DNA from: Strix aluco
Lineage: Eukaryota > Chordata > Aves > Strigiformes > Strigidae
DNA length: 64,000 nucleotides
Direction of reading: 5' to 3'
Assembly: GCF_031877795.1 (NCBI RefSeq)
Contig: NC_133932.1
Span: 20,462,180-20,526,179, forward strand
Made by a program: the position numbers and the translations under genes. The notes under the pieces are model-generated. The model was not told the origin of the DNA, made no database searches, and was given only the letters and a program-made list of their open reading frames with translations. Shown piece after piece: positions 37,000-60,050 of this stretch. The number at the start of each line of letters is the position of its first letter. Position 1 is the first letter of the stretch.

Positions 37000-37087
37000 C
37001 TAGATTCTCTTGCTCTCTGTCTCTGGTTCTCCTTGGGCATCGCTTTCCATTTGGCCTAAGACTTCAGTCACACTCAGCCTGGATTGC
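37000..37087 (-). CDS. TIMMDC1: TIMMDC1 coding exon 7 (last)
   Basis: The acceptor CTTGTTAG is followed by a G that completes Trp203. It encodes the soluble C-terminal segment ([15 protein letters not shown], then EPETESKRI) and a TAG at 37002-37000. The similarity to mammalian RLQVTEHL and the acidic stretch after it fixes the frame. After the TAG the same frame continues with ELLSLP, comparable to mammalian ALLNLP. Confidence 0.85.
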
Positions 37088-40000
37088 CTAACAAGAGAGG
37101 GGAGAGTGCAAAGTAATTTTATGCCTGTATCCTCCTGACAAAGCCATCACTGCAGAATCCCAGCTCCTGAAAAGTTTCTTCTGGAACTGGCACTATTTGT
37201 GAGTTTTAGTAAGTCACACAACCAGTGTCATAACCTTTTCTCCCCAAAGCCTCCAGCTGTCCTTCTTTCCCCTCTTTAATGGGGATGGAAAGAAGGCAGC
37301 AATGAAGGAAAAACCAGAGTTCTGGCCTCTCTCAATTTTAATGTGCTTGTTCTGCTTGTCTTCTCAGCCACTGCAAAAGTGAAAAACTGATGCAGAATTA
37401 CTGGGCCAAGGCAGGGCACGAATTTTTAACAAAAAACAAGAGCAGAAGAACCGAGGTTTAGAAAACCTAGTGTGTCATGGTTTCTTTAAATATTTGAACC
37501 CCACAGACCTAGACACACATCTCGTCAAAGACTCGGACAGGCAGAGCTGTTCCTTACCACTCCACTAACTTCTGCTCATACAGCTCCCTGCGCTCACGAT
37601 TTCTCTTCTCCTGCAAGGTCTCACCGGTAAGTTTCTGCATTACGATTAAGAGGCCCCCTGCAGGGATCCTAGAGGAGAAAGCAGAAGAGTCACAAGTCAC
37701 CCAGGGGACACACAACAGTAATAACTTACCGGCATCAGCAAAAGGAGCGTGCGGGGGCCAGCCACCAGATCAGTGGAGCATAATGTTTCCCAATACTCAC
37801 ATCACACAGCAGACTAAGGTACTCCTACTGCCAGCCACCAGACACAGCCTGTCTTCAGCTGTGACTCACTGTAGCCCCTTCGATAACATATTTTGAATTT
37901 ACTCATTGACAGGCACCCACAGGTCAAAGGGGTGGAAGGATTTAAGGTGCCCAAACAACCCCTGTAGATCACCTAACCCATAATTTAGACAGTCACACCC
38001 TTGCTTAGCTTCTGTCCAGCTCTGGAGGTACTTGTGTTCTCCCTGGTAAAGCTCCCTAGGCTGCTTCCAGGCACGCCCACAGCTGACACCATCCCGACTG
38101 TGCTAAGTGGCACACATAAAGCTCATTCTCTTATCCAGGCAGGATCCCCAAATTCACTTGTGAGGACATTCACAAGTCAGTACTTAGAAAAGAAGTCCCA
38201 GTTCTGCTTGAAAAGTCAAGACTTCTCCTGAGTTAAGAGGTCATTGTCCTGATGGACAGAGCTCCTGAGAGAGAACCGTGGGTTCCTCCTTGCCCCAGGG
38301 AGCCTTAGGAAATACCGACTGCAAGACATACACGAAGAGCTGTGCCACCTTACAGCCTTGGGTTGTGCAGCCCAACCACAAAGCTTCTTCCTCAGCATTT
38401 CCTAATGGCTGCTGCTCCATATTCTGGCTTTGATGGAGCCTATTTTGTAAAAAAATCATTTTTACACAGATTCCTAGCCTAGGGTTTGGCAGTTCCCAGG
38501 GTGCTCCCTTTTTCAAAAGGTGTCATCATGACAGCCAACACTCCTTGTGCACCGTCTGGATTCTGAGCTGCTACAGCAGTGGCTGATGAAGCTGAGAAGG
38601 GAGCCCAAAAGGTGTGTCTTACACTCCTGCCTTTACCCACAGACAACACATTGCCTTAAAACAGATGTCCAACAGTTCTGTGCACAGCGATTGGGCTCAT
38701 CAGTGACCATGCCAAGGGAGGGGGACAGGAGACACGTCTATAACCCATCCCCACAATTTCCTATTTAACAGTAGTTAGCATCTCCTCCAATAAGCAAATA
38801 GCAGCAAGATGTTCTATTAAGAGCACTGAGTTCTTATCACTGAGGAAGCAGGAAAACACAAATCAAGAAAAAGAGAGGAAAAAAACAGTTTAAAAGCTGG
38901 AAGAAAAGTCATCATCATGAGGTCCCAAGAGAGATACAGAAAATCCCTCAAGTTAAGAGAGGAAGGGAAGCTTCTGTAGCCCCACCTATGATTCAAGGCT
39001 TGGTGTGCAGGGCCACCATCTAACAAACACCCTTGAAGAGTAGCTGTGTCTCGATCACTCATCGGCAGCAGTCACAACTCACCCAAACGCTGTTCCGAAC
39101 ACGAAGCCGCCTGCCAGTCCCTGCAGGCCCAAGTGCATTCTGAAAATGGCTCCTGTGAGGGCTAAAAAAAACCACAAACCCACTGAAACCACAAACAGCC
39201 CCCCACCAGCCATCACATACAGACAGAGGGAGATGCTTTGCTGTATTTCTCCTCTCCGTGAACTGACATCTGCTTTTAACAGTGCAGAAACCAAGCGCCG
39301 TGGCCAGCGGGAGGGACCCTCACCATACAGTCACCACGGTCCCTGCACTAAAACATTGCACAAAGCTCCTTCTGCTTCAGAAAAACTCCCCAAGAAATGC
39401 TAAGAAGTATCTATGAAAGTAAAACCGAGCTCTCTCCAGGCTGGAGCATGATCTCCTTCCCCCTCTTTTTTTTTTTTTCTATTCAACAACAGCTAATAAT
39501 AGTAGCTGCCATGTAAGGCAGAAAAGATCAGTAAAACATGTATCCAACTGTAAGGGCAATAAAGTCTGTAAAAACTAAACAAGCAGATCACTTACCCAGA
39601 GCCCTGTTGCCAAAAGAGGACATGCAGAACTTAGCATGAAAAGGGTAGTTTACAAACAGCGCACTGAACTGTTATAAAGAGCGGAAATAAGAAATGTTTC
39701 CCCTGCTAAATAGGTGTTTGTGAGAGCAGGTTATGCACCAAGTGTTGCCTTTACCATACACATGCATTCTTCACCCAAAAAACTCCAGCAAGTATTCTGA
39801 AGATGAACTGATAACCACAAAACTCCCCAATGGTTTCAGAAGTGCATCGAGATCTCTCTGTCACAAACACACAGCAGTTAAACAACAGAGCAAAGTCACA
39901 ATGGCAGTTGGTAGAGCAGGAAACAAAACCCAGGAGCACAGAAGCTGGAGACATGCTCAAATCCAAGAGATGGGGATTTCTGCTTATGCTTTTCCACTGA

Positions 40001-43000
40001 TGACCCTTGGTCATAAAGAGAAAAGTACACAAGGTTATAGCGGTCTTACCTCCTGCTGAAGCAAAATTACCAATGGTGGTTTTATTGCGGTACACGGACA
40101 GACCAGTGCTCACCACGCTGCAAAGAGAAGGCACAGAAGAAGTCAGCAGTAGCACATGGAAAAAAACAAAGCTAGATTTCCTTAAGCCAACCCTCTGGTC
40201 GCCTCCAACAGCCTTGTTGCCCACCTGTCTAGAGCACACACGTGTCAGCCACAAGTGCCTTGATCTTCTGTGACTTTACTGCTGGCAGCTGCACAGCCGG
40301 AGGCCAGGGAATACCAGGATTCCCAGCTTGGATCTGGGATATTCTTTCTTTTTCTTTTTTCAATGAAAGATTTTTTTTTTCCATTGTATGTTCAAGGATA
40401 AAAGGAATTGAGCAATGAAAGGGTCCTGTCAGTCAGTCAGCCCTGATGTAGGACCTTTACCTGCAGAAGCTGAATACATGTGTCGGCAAGGTCTTGCCTG
40501 ACAGTCCCCACCAGCAGAGCTAAGTCACACTCATGACGTCAGCAGGGTCACCTCCTCTTGCGGCATGAGATTTCCCACCAGGGTAGGTACACCACCTCCT
40601 CCAAAAACATCAGTTAAGCCCCAAAAGACTCTCTGTTCTCAGTTCAGCAGCCACATCCTCCCCAGCACTTTAGTGAGCCTCCTGCATGACATCTACAGTC
40701 AACAGCAATCTTCCTCCCCTTCCCAATGCTATAACGTCACCCTAGCCTTTGTACAAGGTAAAACTACCCAAGTGTTTTAAACTGTGAAACTCAAAATTTG
40801 CACAACTGCAGGACAAAATCTTCAACTTGGACTTTACAGAAACAATTAATGCTGAGCGGGAAATATCTTCTTTCAAAGCCTTTTACACAGGGTTGGTGAG
40901 AAAGGGCGATGATCTGACTGCATGGGAGACATCTGGTGGAAGACGAGGAGGTTACATGCCAAGCCCAGGGAAACCTGAAGAAATCAAAACCTCCAGGAGA
41001 GAGAGCAAGCAGTACGCCAGCTAAACCTAAGAACAGATGCTAAACCAAAAGGAGCCAAAGAAACCAAAAGAGCTGAGGAATAAATTCAGAAAGGAACAAA
41101 AAACCGAGAGAGATGGAAATATAAAACAATACTAGCTGATACTGCGGGTATCTTAAAAGCAGAGGGGAATTTAAACAGAATGTCCCTGCAGATACAGTCA
41201 ATGAAGGTTTAGGACTACACATAAATTCACCATTTTGAACATCAGGGAAGGACATATTCCCAGTTTAAAAGGGCTTTATTTGGAAGAGTGTGCTTAGTTT
41301 GGTGCTATGTTGTCAGAAATGCACTGACACCTCTGAAGGAGAAAATCAGGGAAGCAGAACACCATCTCTGCATTGGTTGTGTGTGTGTAGGAAAAATGCG
41401 AAGGCCTAAAGAGGTACATACGACTGGTAGGTCTGATGTCCAGTGACTGCTTAATAACAAGACAATCATCTGCAAGCATTTGAGGACAAGAACAAAGAAC
41501 TGTGAGTAATGCTAGTGTATACAGACTAGGAGTAATGAGACATAACAAAAAGGAGAAAAATTAGCATGGGATAGAAAGCTCTTCCAGAAACAGCCAACAC
41601 ACTGTAACACTCTCCCAGAGAAAAATGCAAAAAAAAAGGGATGAAGCAAAGGCAGAAAGAAGCTATCAAGTACAGGGAAGAATAGTATTCAAGTCAGTAA
41701 CAGCATGGATGAGATGTAAGGAACAGGGCTTTTCCAATTTTAGGTTTTGTATTGGTTCATTAGAAGATCTGAATTCTGGGATAACTATAAAAGGTTAAAT
41801 CCTCTTCACGTTCACACCTTCTCAGTCAGACTCACTGTTACCACTCACTTTGAGCCTCAATCAATCACCAGTACTCTCTCAAGGAGCTGCGAGCACTGCT
41901 GGCACCAAGAGCTGCTCGCCCCTAGTGCTTAAGCATAAGCCAGCTCTTCTCCCACTACCATCGGGAAACACTTACTTGAATATTGTCACAAAAACAGCTA
42001 CTCTCCAGCTCCAGCGCCAGCCGTAGCGGATGAAACTCCTGAGACCAGCCCGATGCGCAGATTGCTGGGGGGAGAGAAGACAGGTTACAGCTCACAGCCC
42101 TGCTCCCCCTCGCCAGCATCACCAGCACCACCAGCCCGCCGTGAGCCGGGGTATTCGCAACAGGTCGTGGGACTCGCGTCACTTGGGAATGATACCCCGA
42201 CCCTCAGGGATCACGTCAGACATCTTCAGAGGAAAGGCCGCTCACATTTACCCCAGCCACCAACAGGAACACCAAGAATTAATTCCAGTTTGTAATGTCA
42301 ACTGGTCTTTCTAATCCCAGTGCTGAAACACATCCTGGGGGACAGGGAGAGCTTTCTGAGGACAGTGTGGGAGAACAACAGAGAAGAAAGGGGACACACT
42401 AGAAACTAGTTCTCAATTATTACAAGTTTGTAAGTACTAATAAATAATAACCATAATAAGTAAATAATAACCACCTACTTTAAATGTTAAGGGACCATCA
42501 AGCTCTGCATTTTAGCACTGGTGCTTAAAAGTTTGGCAATAAGCTGCTTTTTAAAAGATGTGGTAAACATAAGCTTCATAAAAATTAAAAATATTCCAGT
42601 TAATACCATGGAAGAAAAAAAATTCTCTCTTCTAGTGCCTGCGGTGTAAGTGCTTGGCCTGGGTGCAGGTACACAAGAGAGTCAGCAGAAGGGCAGAGTG
42701 AAGCCAGGCACCGATACTCTGCAGGTTGCTTGGAGAAGGGCCAAATCTAAATAGTGATGGACGTGAAATTAGGCAGATTTTTAAAGGTTTTTTTTTCCTA
42801 ATAATCCAGGTAACCGACACTTTAATTGAAGAACTCCCAGTTTAGTGATAAGCTAAAGGAATTTTAAATGGTCTAAAAATAACTCACACAAGCAAGAGGG
42901 CACCACCAGTTGGCCACTGGGAATTCTCTTGCCGACAGACTAAATTGAAAAGCCGAAAGCCAAGACGAACGGGTTCATGAGCCACATAACACCCACCCAC

Positions 43001-43602
43001 CCGCTGACCTACCCGAGGCCTCCTGTGCCCCCACACCCTGCGGGCTCCAACGGCGGCTGCTCCCGCGCCCGGAGCCCCCAGGAGGCCTGAGCCTGCGGCG
43101 GCCGCGGGGGGCTTCCCCGGGAGGCCCGGGGCGATTCGGTCCCCGGAAGGCCCGGCCGCTTCCCCCGTGTACCCCCACCCCTCCCCGCGCGTGGGCGCCG
43201 CCGGGCCGGCGCGGGGCTCGCTCGTACCACGGCGTCGGCGCGGTTGTGGAAGAGCTCCCCGTGGCTGCGGGCGATGAAGGCCTTGCGGGCCTGCTGGAAG
43301 GCCGGCAGCCCGCCGTACAGCCAGCCGACCACTCCCCCGGTCACGGCCGACCGCACGATGTTCAGCGTCTCCTCCGGGTACCGCCGCCGCTCGCTGCAAG
43401 GGAAGGCCGGGGCTGGGCGCCGGAGCCATGGCGGCCACCGCCGGGCCCAGCCACCGCAGCCACCCGCCCGCCCGCCCGGCGCGCCCCAGCCCGGCGCGGC
43501 CCCTCACTCAAGCCGCCAGAGCTCGCTGAGCCGCTCCCAGCCCGTCTGCGGCGGCGGCGCGGGGCTCCCGAACTGCGGCTGAGCGTCGACCCCCTCCGCC
43601 AT
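37000..43602 (-). CDS. TIMMDC1: TIMMDC1 (complex I assembly factor, Tim17/22/23-like); seven coding exons
   Basis: Mitochondrial inner-membrane protein. In mammals it joins the assembly of the membrane arm of respiratory complex I. Exons in order: 43508-43602, 43228-43393, 41976-42064, 40050-40117, 39083-39161, 37558-37668 and 37000-37087, giving 231 residues. The diagnostic segments match the family closely: [11 protein letters not shown] (54-64), [20 protein letters not shown] (98-117), [20 protein letters not shown] and [14 protein letters not shown]. The glycine-rich hydrophobic stretches fit four membrane passes, roughly 44-64, 105-124, 132-148 and 152-174. The N-terminus is about 34 residues shorter than the human one (285 residues), and the C-terminus ends about 20 residues early at a TAG. 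The gene is convergent with CD80, and POGLUT1 lies upstream on the same strand, as in human. Nothing similar fits as well. Confidence 0.95.
37558..37668 (-). CDS. TIMMDC1: TIMMDC1 coding exon 6
   Basis: The acceptor is TCCTCTAG and the donor GTAAGG. It encodes the end of the last membrane segment ([14 protein letters not shown]) and the charged stretch [13 protein letters not shown]. If the following intron were retained, the frame would stop at once (TGG TAA). Confidence 0.92.
37669..39082 (-). other. TIMMDC1 intron 5
   Basis: 1.4 kb intron. A possible decayed CR1 3' fragment on the - strand lies at about 37922-37985; otherwise nothing was recognised. Confidence 0.6.
37922..37985 (-). mobile_element. 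Possible decayed CR1 3' fragment
   Basis: On the - strand the sequence reads GGGTTAGGTGATCTACAGGG and ends in a CCTTCCACCCC-type segment. This recalls the CR1 3' hairpin region. It is too degraded and too short for a firm call. Confidence 0.25.
39083..39161 (-). CDS. TIMMDC1: TIMMDC1 coding exon 5
   Basis: The acceptor is TTTTTTTTAG and the donor GTGAGT. It encodes [20 protein letters not shown] and the following hydrophobic residues, the third and fourth membrane segments with the family's FR-x-x-x-GL-x-GL pattern. Confidence 0.94.
39162..40049 (-). other. TIMMDC1 intron 4
   Basis: 0.9 kb intron, no recognised repeat apart from a T-rich tract near 39468-39479. Confidence 0.6.
40050..40117 (-). 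CDS. TIMMDC1: TIMMDC1 coding exon 4
   Basis: A 68-base exon with the acceptor CTTTGCAG and the donor GTAAGA. It encodes [20 protein letters not shown], corresponding to the mammalian TSLNVYRNKD region between membrane segments 2 and 3. Confidence 0.94.
40118..41975 (-). other. TIMMDC1 intron 3
   Basis: 1.9 kb intron with T/A-rich tracts near 40345-40385. No gene or element was recognised inside it. Confidence 0.6.
41976..42064 (-). CDS. TIMMDC1: TIMMDC1 coding exon 3
   Basis: The acceptor is TCCCCCCAG and the donor GTAAGT. It encodes [20 protein letters not shown] and the second membrane segment. It is nearly identical to the mammalian QSAHRA...[10 protein letters not shown] stretch, which makes this the clearest identifier of the gene. 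Confidence 0.96.
42065..43227 (-). other. TIMMDC1 intron 2
   Basis: 1.2 kb intron. The part nearest exon 2 is GC-rich (continuing the CpG island). The part near 42430-42475 is AT-rich with a repeated TAAATAATAACC unit. Confidence 0.6.
43228..43393 (-). CDS. TIMMDC1: TIMMDC1 coding exon 2
   Basis: The acceptor is CCCTTGCAG and the donor GTACGA (not an optimal donor, but required by phase and homology). It encodes the first membrane segment with [14 protein letters not shown] and the [12 protein letters not shown] stretch matching mammalian AEIYHNRFDAV. The preceding intron is only 114 bases (43394-43507). Confidence 0.94.
43508..43602 (-). CDS. TIMMDC1: TIMMDC1 coding exon 1 with start codon
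   Basis: The ATG is at 43602-43600 in the context GGCC-ATG-G. It encodes a proline-rich N-terminus and [11 protein letters not shown], which matches mammalian GWDRLRELFG. The donor GTGAGG leaves the frame in phase 2. The human N-terminus has additional residues before this conserved segment that are not evident here. The first in-frame ATG next to the CpG island is used. Confidence 0.85.
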
Positions 43603-43686
43603 GGCCCTCCCCGGCGGCGGCGCGGCGCGGGCGCGGCAGCGCCCCCAGCCCCTCGGCGGGGCACGGCACGGCGGGAGCGGGAAGGC

Positions 43687-43710
43687 GCCGGGCCGGGCCG
43701 GGCCGGGCCG
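43687..43710. repeat. Short (GCCGG)n array
   Basis: Nearly five copies of the 5-base unit GCCGG in the TIMMDC1 promoter island. It could offer clustered GC-box-like sites, or be simple sequence expanded in a CpG island. Confidence 0.8.
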
Positions 43711-44026
43711 TGGTAGCGCCCGCGGCGGCGGGGGCGGCTTCCCCGCGGGTCTTGTCTCTGCTGAGAGCGACTGGCCGGGGCTAATTCAGCGATGCAATAA
43801 AAAGGGAATCGGGCCGCAAAGTCCCCGGTGGCGACTGGCCAGAGGAAGGCACCAGCGAGCGTGACCTGACCGTGGAAGCACACCCCCCCTAAATAGGACA
43901 GCGACAGAGAAAAAACGGACAGACACGATTCCCCTGCCTTTGGGTAACAGCTGAGGGTCATCCCGATCTCTTACTGCAATTCCGGTTAAGCAAAGATGCA
44001 TCCAACAAAACTTCGGTTTTGTTTGT

Positions 44027-44032
44027 TTTATT
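44027..44032 (-). terminator. Candidate polyadenylation signal for POGLUT1
   Basis: TTTATT on the + strand reads AATAAA on the - strand. It lies about 1.75 kb after the POGLUT1 stop and only about 425 bases before the TIMMDC1 start codon. An ATTAAA variant lies a little earlier (44180-44185). These are the only good hexamers noticed between the two genes. Confidence 0.4.
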
Positions 44033-45785
44033 CCAAAAGCACTTCATTAAAAATGGTTTAAAAATATTACACATAGCTGCTTCAGTTTCTCTGACTGCTG
44101 CCTCTCCATTGACTAAAAATACAAAACCAGAAACCTCTTTCCACTCTTGCACAGATCTTTTCCTCAGAAACCAGGCTATTTTAATACCCCGCTTTGTTTC
44201 CTTTGGGGGCTGGGATAACCCAGGCACCGGTCACGTAACCGCTGTGCTGCTCCAGCAACTGGCACCTGAGGTGCAGGGCTGGCAGTCGGGTCCCGTTCCA
44301 GGGCCCGGCCACGCTGCGAGGCCTCGGGTGAGCACGTACGTGTGCAGGGGCCCTTTGCGCTACTGCTCCTCGTAGTGTTTTCTTCTTCTCCCATCCAAAC
44401 TGACTGCAGGGAGACCGTGAGCTGTCGCTACCATTCTCTTCCGTTAACGTGCTGTTTCCTAAGCCTTGAGCCGGCTTTACCACCAAGGGTGCTCACCTGG
44501 GAGGCAGTGGCCCTCCCAGGACCTTGTGCTGCTGCCCACACTCTTCCCGGTGCCTGTCTGGATGCCAGAGAAGGTGCTGCTGCCTACCAGGCTTCTCGAC
44601 TCAGGAGCCACAGCATTTCAGAAATTGTGCTCCCTCTGGGCCGAGCAGCCTGCAGTGGGGATAAATACAGTGAGCACAAGCAACCCGTGACTGAACTTGA
44701 GTGAGCGATGTGAGGAGTAGCTGCCACTGTGTGACTGAAAACGTTTCCTTAACCAGACTGAAGGAGATGAGGAAAGGAGTGTAACAGCTGTGGGAAAGAA
44801 CAGCAAATACTGAAGCGAGCAGCTGCGTTACCAGCCTCAAAAAACAACCCCCAAACCAACAAAACAACAAAAAAACAATCCTAGAAAGTTACAGAAGGGG
44901 ATAAGAGCAGAGAATCTGTGAACATCTGGAGAAAAGAAGAGCCAAATCAGCCTCTGTATATACTTTCTCTGGGTTCCTAAGGGCCTTAGGATGTCTGGCC
45001 AGCCGACCGGTGAGAGCTTGCTAAGAGGGGCTCAGTTCCGCGTGGCTGTGTGGGCCCCAGCTCAGGTCAGAGGATGAGCCGTCTTTGTCTCAGCTGCCCA
45101 CTGCGTGCCCGTCTGCTAATCAGGCTTAGCGCTGCAGCAACACCATCATCACCTGCTGCTCCCCTCTGAGGTAGGTAGTTTAACCGTGCAAGGACCTTTC
45201 AATGGCACATCTAAGCCTTGCCATCAACCTCTAAAACCTGACAGAACATTAAGCTCTAAGCTATCTAAAAAGGTTTACCCCAAATCCCAGTACCTGATTC
45301 TGTCAGAGAGCACCTAACATACCAAATGCTGTCACACAGGTGAGAAAACATTGACCATTTGCCAAGAAAAGGGGCATGTATCTCCCAGCTGGCTGTAGCT
45401 GGCAGTCTGTGTACCTGGCCCATGAGGACAGAGGACTTGGTACAAAGTCCAGTAAAATTAAGCAAAAGGCTTCCCACTGACTGCGTGGGATTTAGGATCA
45501 TTCTGAGACAGGCAGTAACTGCGTCCCAAATGCTAACAACCTTCCTCCAGGCATGACCGTAGCCACCCCATCGAATAGCCACAATCCAACATTCTACTTA
45601 ACATTCTCATGGCGACAGTACAACCGGGTCCCACTGTACGGGAGCAGTTTCAAAGTTAGCCTATTGCTGGTCCCTGTAGTTCTAGTGTAAAGGATAAGAA
45701 GTCCGAGAGAACAAGAAAGAAGATATGCTGATCTTCAGATTTCCACAGAGATCAATTTGAGCTGAAGAGAAAAACAGAGAAGTCT
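44033..45785 (-). other. Probable POGLUT1 3' untranslated region
   Basis: 1.75 kb between the POGLUT1 stop codon and the first canonical AATAAA on that strand. No other gene, repeat or RNA was recognised. If the signal is used, the POGLUT1 transcript ends close to the TIMMDC1 promoter. Confidence 0.45.
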
Positions 45786-59791
<14,006 letters not shown>

Positions 59792-59817
59792 GCCGCCGCC
59801 GCCGCCAGCACCGCCCT

Positions 59818-59827
59818 GCGCATGCGC
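59818..59827. promoter_or_regulatory. NRF1-type site
   Basis: GCGCATGCGC is a perfect palindrome matching the NRF1 consensus. It lies 27 bases upstream of the POGLUT1 start codon. Confidence 0.7.
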
Positions 59828-59883
59828 GACCCGCCGCCGGCCGTCGAGGGTGGGCGGGGAGGTGGGCGGGGACGCCCCGACCA

Positions 59884-59894
59884 AAGATGGCGGC
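59884..59894 (+). promoter_or_regulatory. YY1-type site
   Basis: AAGATGGCGGC matches the YY1 consensus often found at or just after transcription starts. Its + orientation would suit the divergent partner gene. Confidence 0.65.
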
Positions 59895-59924
59895 GCCAGC
59901 AGCCGGCGCTGTGCCGCGGCGCTT

Positions 59925-59939
59925 GATGGGAGCTGTAGT
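59925..59939 (-). promoter_or_regulatory. ZNF143/THAP11-type site
   Basis: On the - strand the sequence reads ACTACAGCTCCCATC, fitting the ACTAYRNNNCCCR element common in bidirectional CpG promoters. Confidence 0.65.
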
Positions 59940-60050
59940 TCCCGCGGCGGCGCAGTGGCGGCGCTGCCTGTCCCCACGCGAGGGTTCTGTGTGGGGAGAC
60001 CCCCGCGGGGGCCGCGTCGGGACCGCAGGCGGCTTTTGTAACTTACGGAA

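Larger units (their letters stand above)
42990..43780 (-). promoter_or_regulatory. CpG-rich promoter island of TIMMDC1
   Basis: The sequence is extremely GC-rich with dense CG dinucleotides, spanning TIMMDC1 exons 1-2 and about 180 bases upstream. No TATA box precedes the ATG, as expected for a housekeeping mitochondrial gene. A run of GCCGG units lies at 43687-43710, about 85-108 bases upstream of the start codon. Confidence 0.75.

Noticed and set aside
37000-37002. TAG in TIMMDC1 as a recoded codon
   Set aside because: Selenocysteine uses TGA, not TAG, and no recoding element was noticed. A plain stop is the simpler reading.
37556-37560. TAA directly after TIMMDC1 exon 6 as the true stop
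   Set aside because: The TAA is part of the donor GTAAGG. Splicing there joins to an exon matching the mammalian C-terminus in frame.
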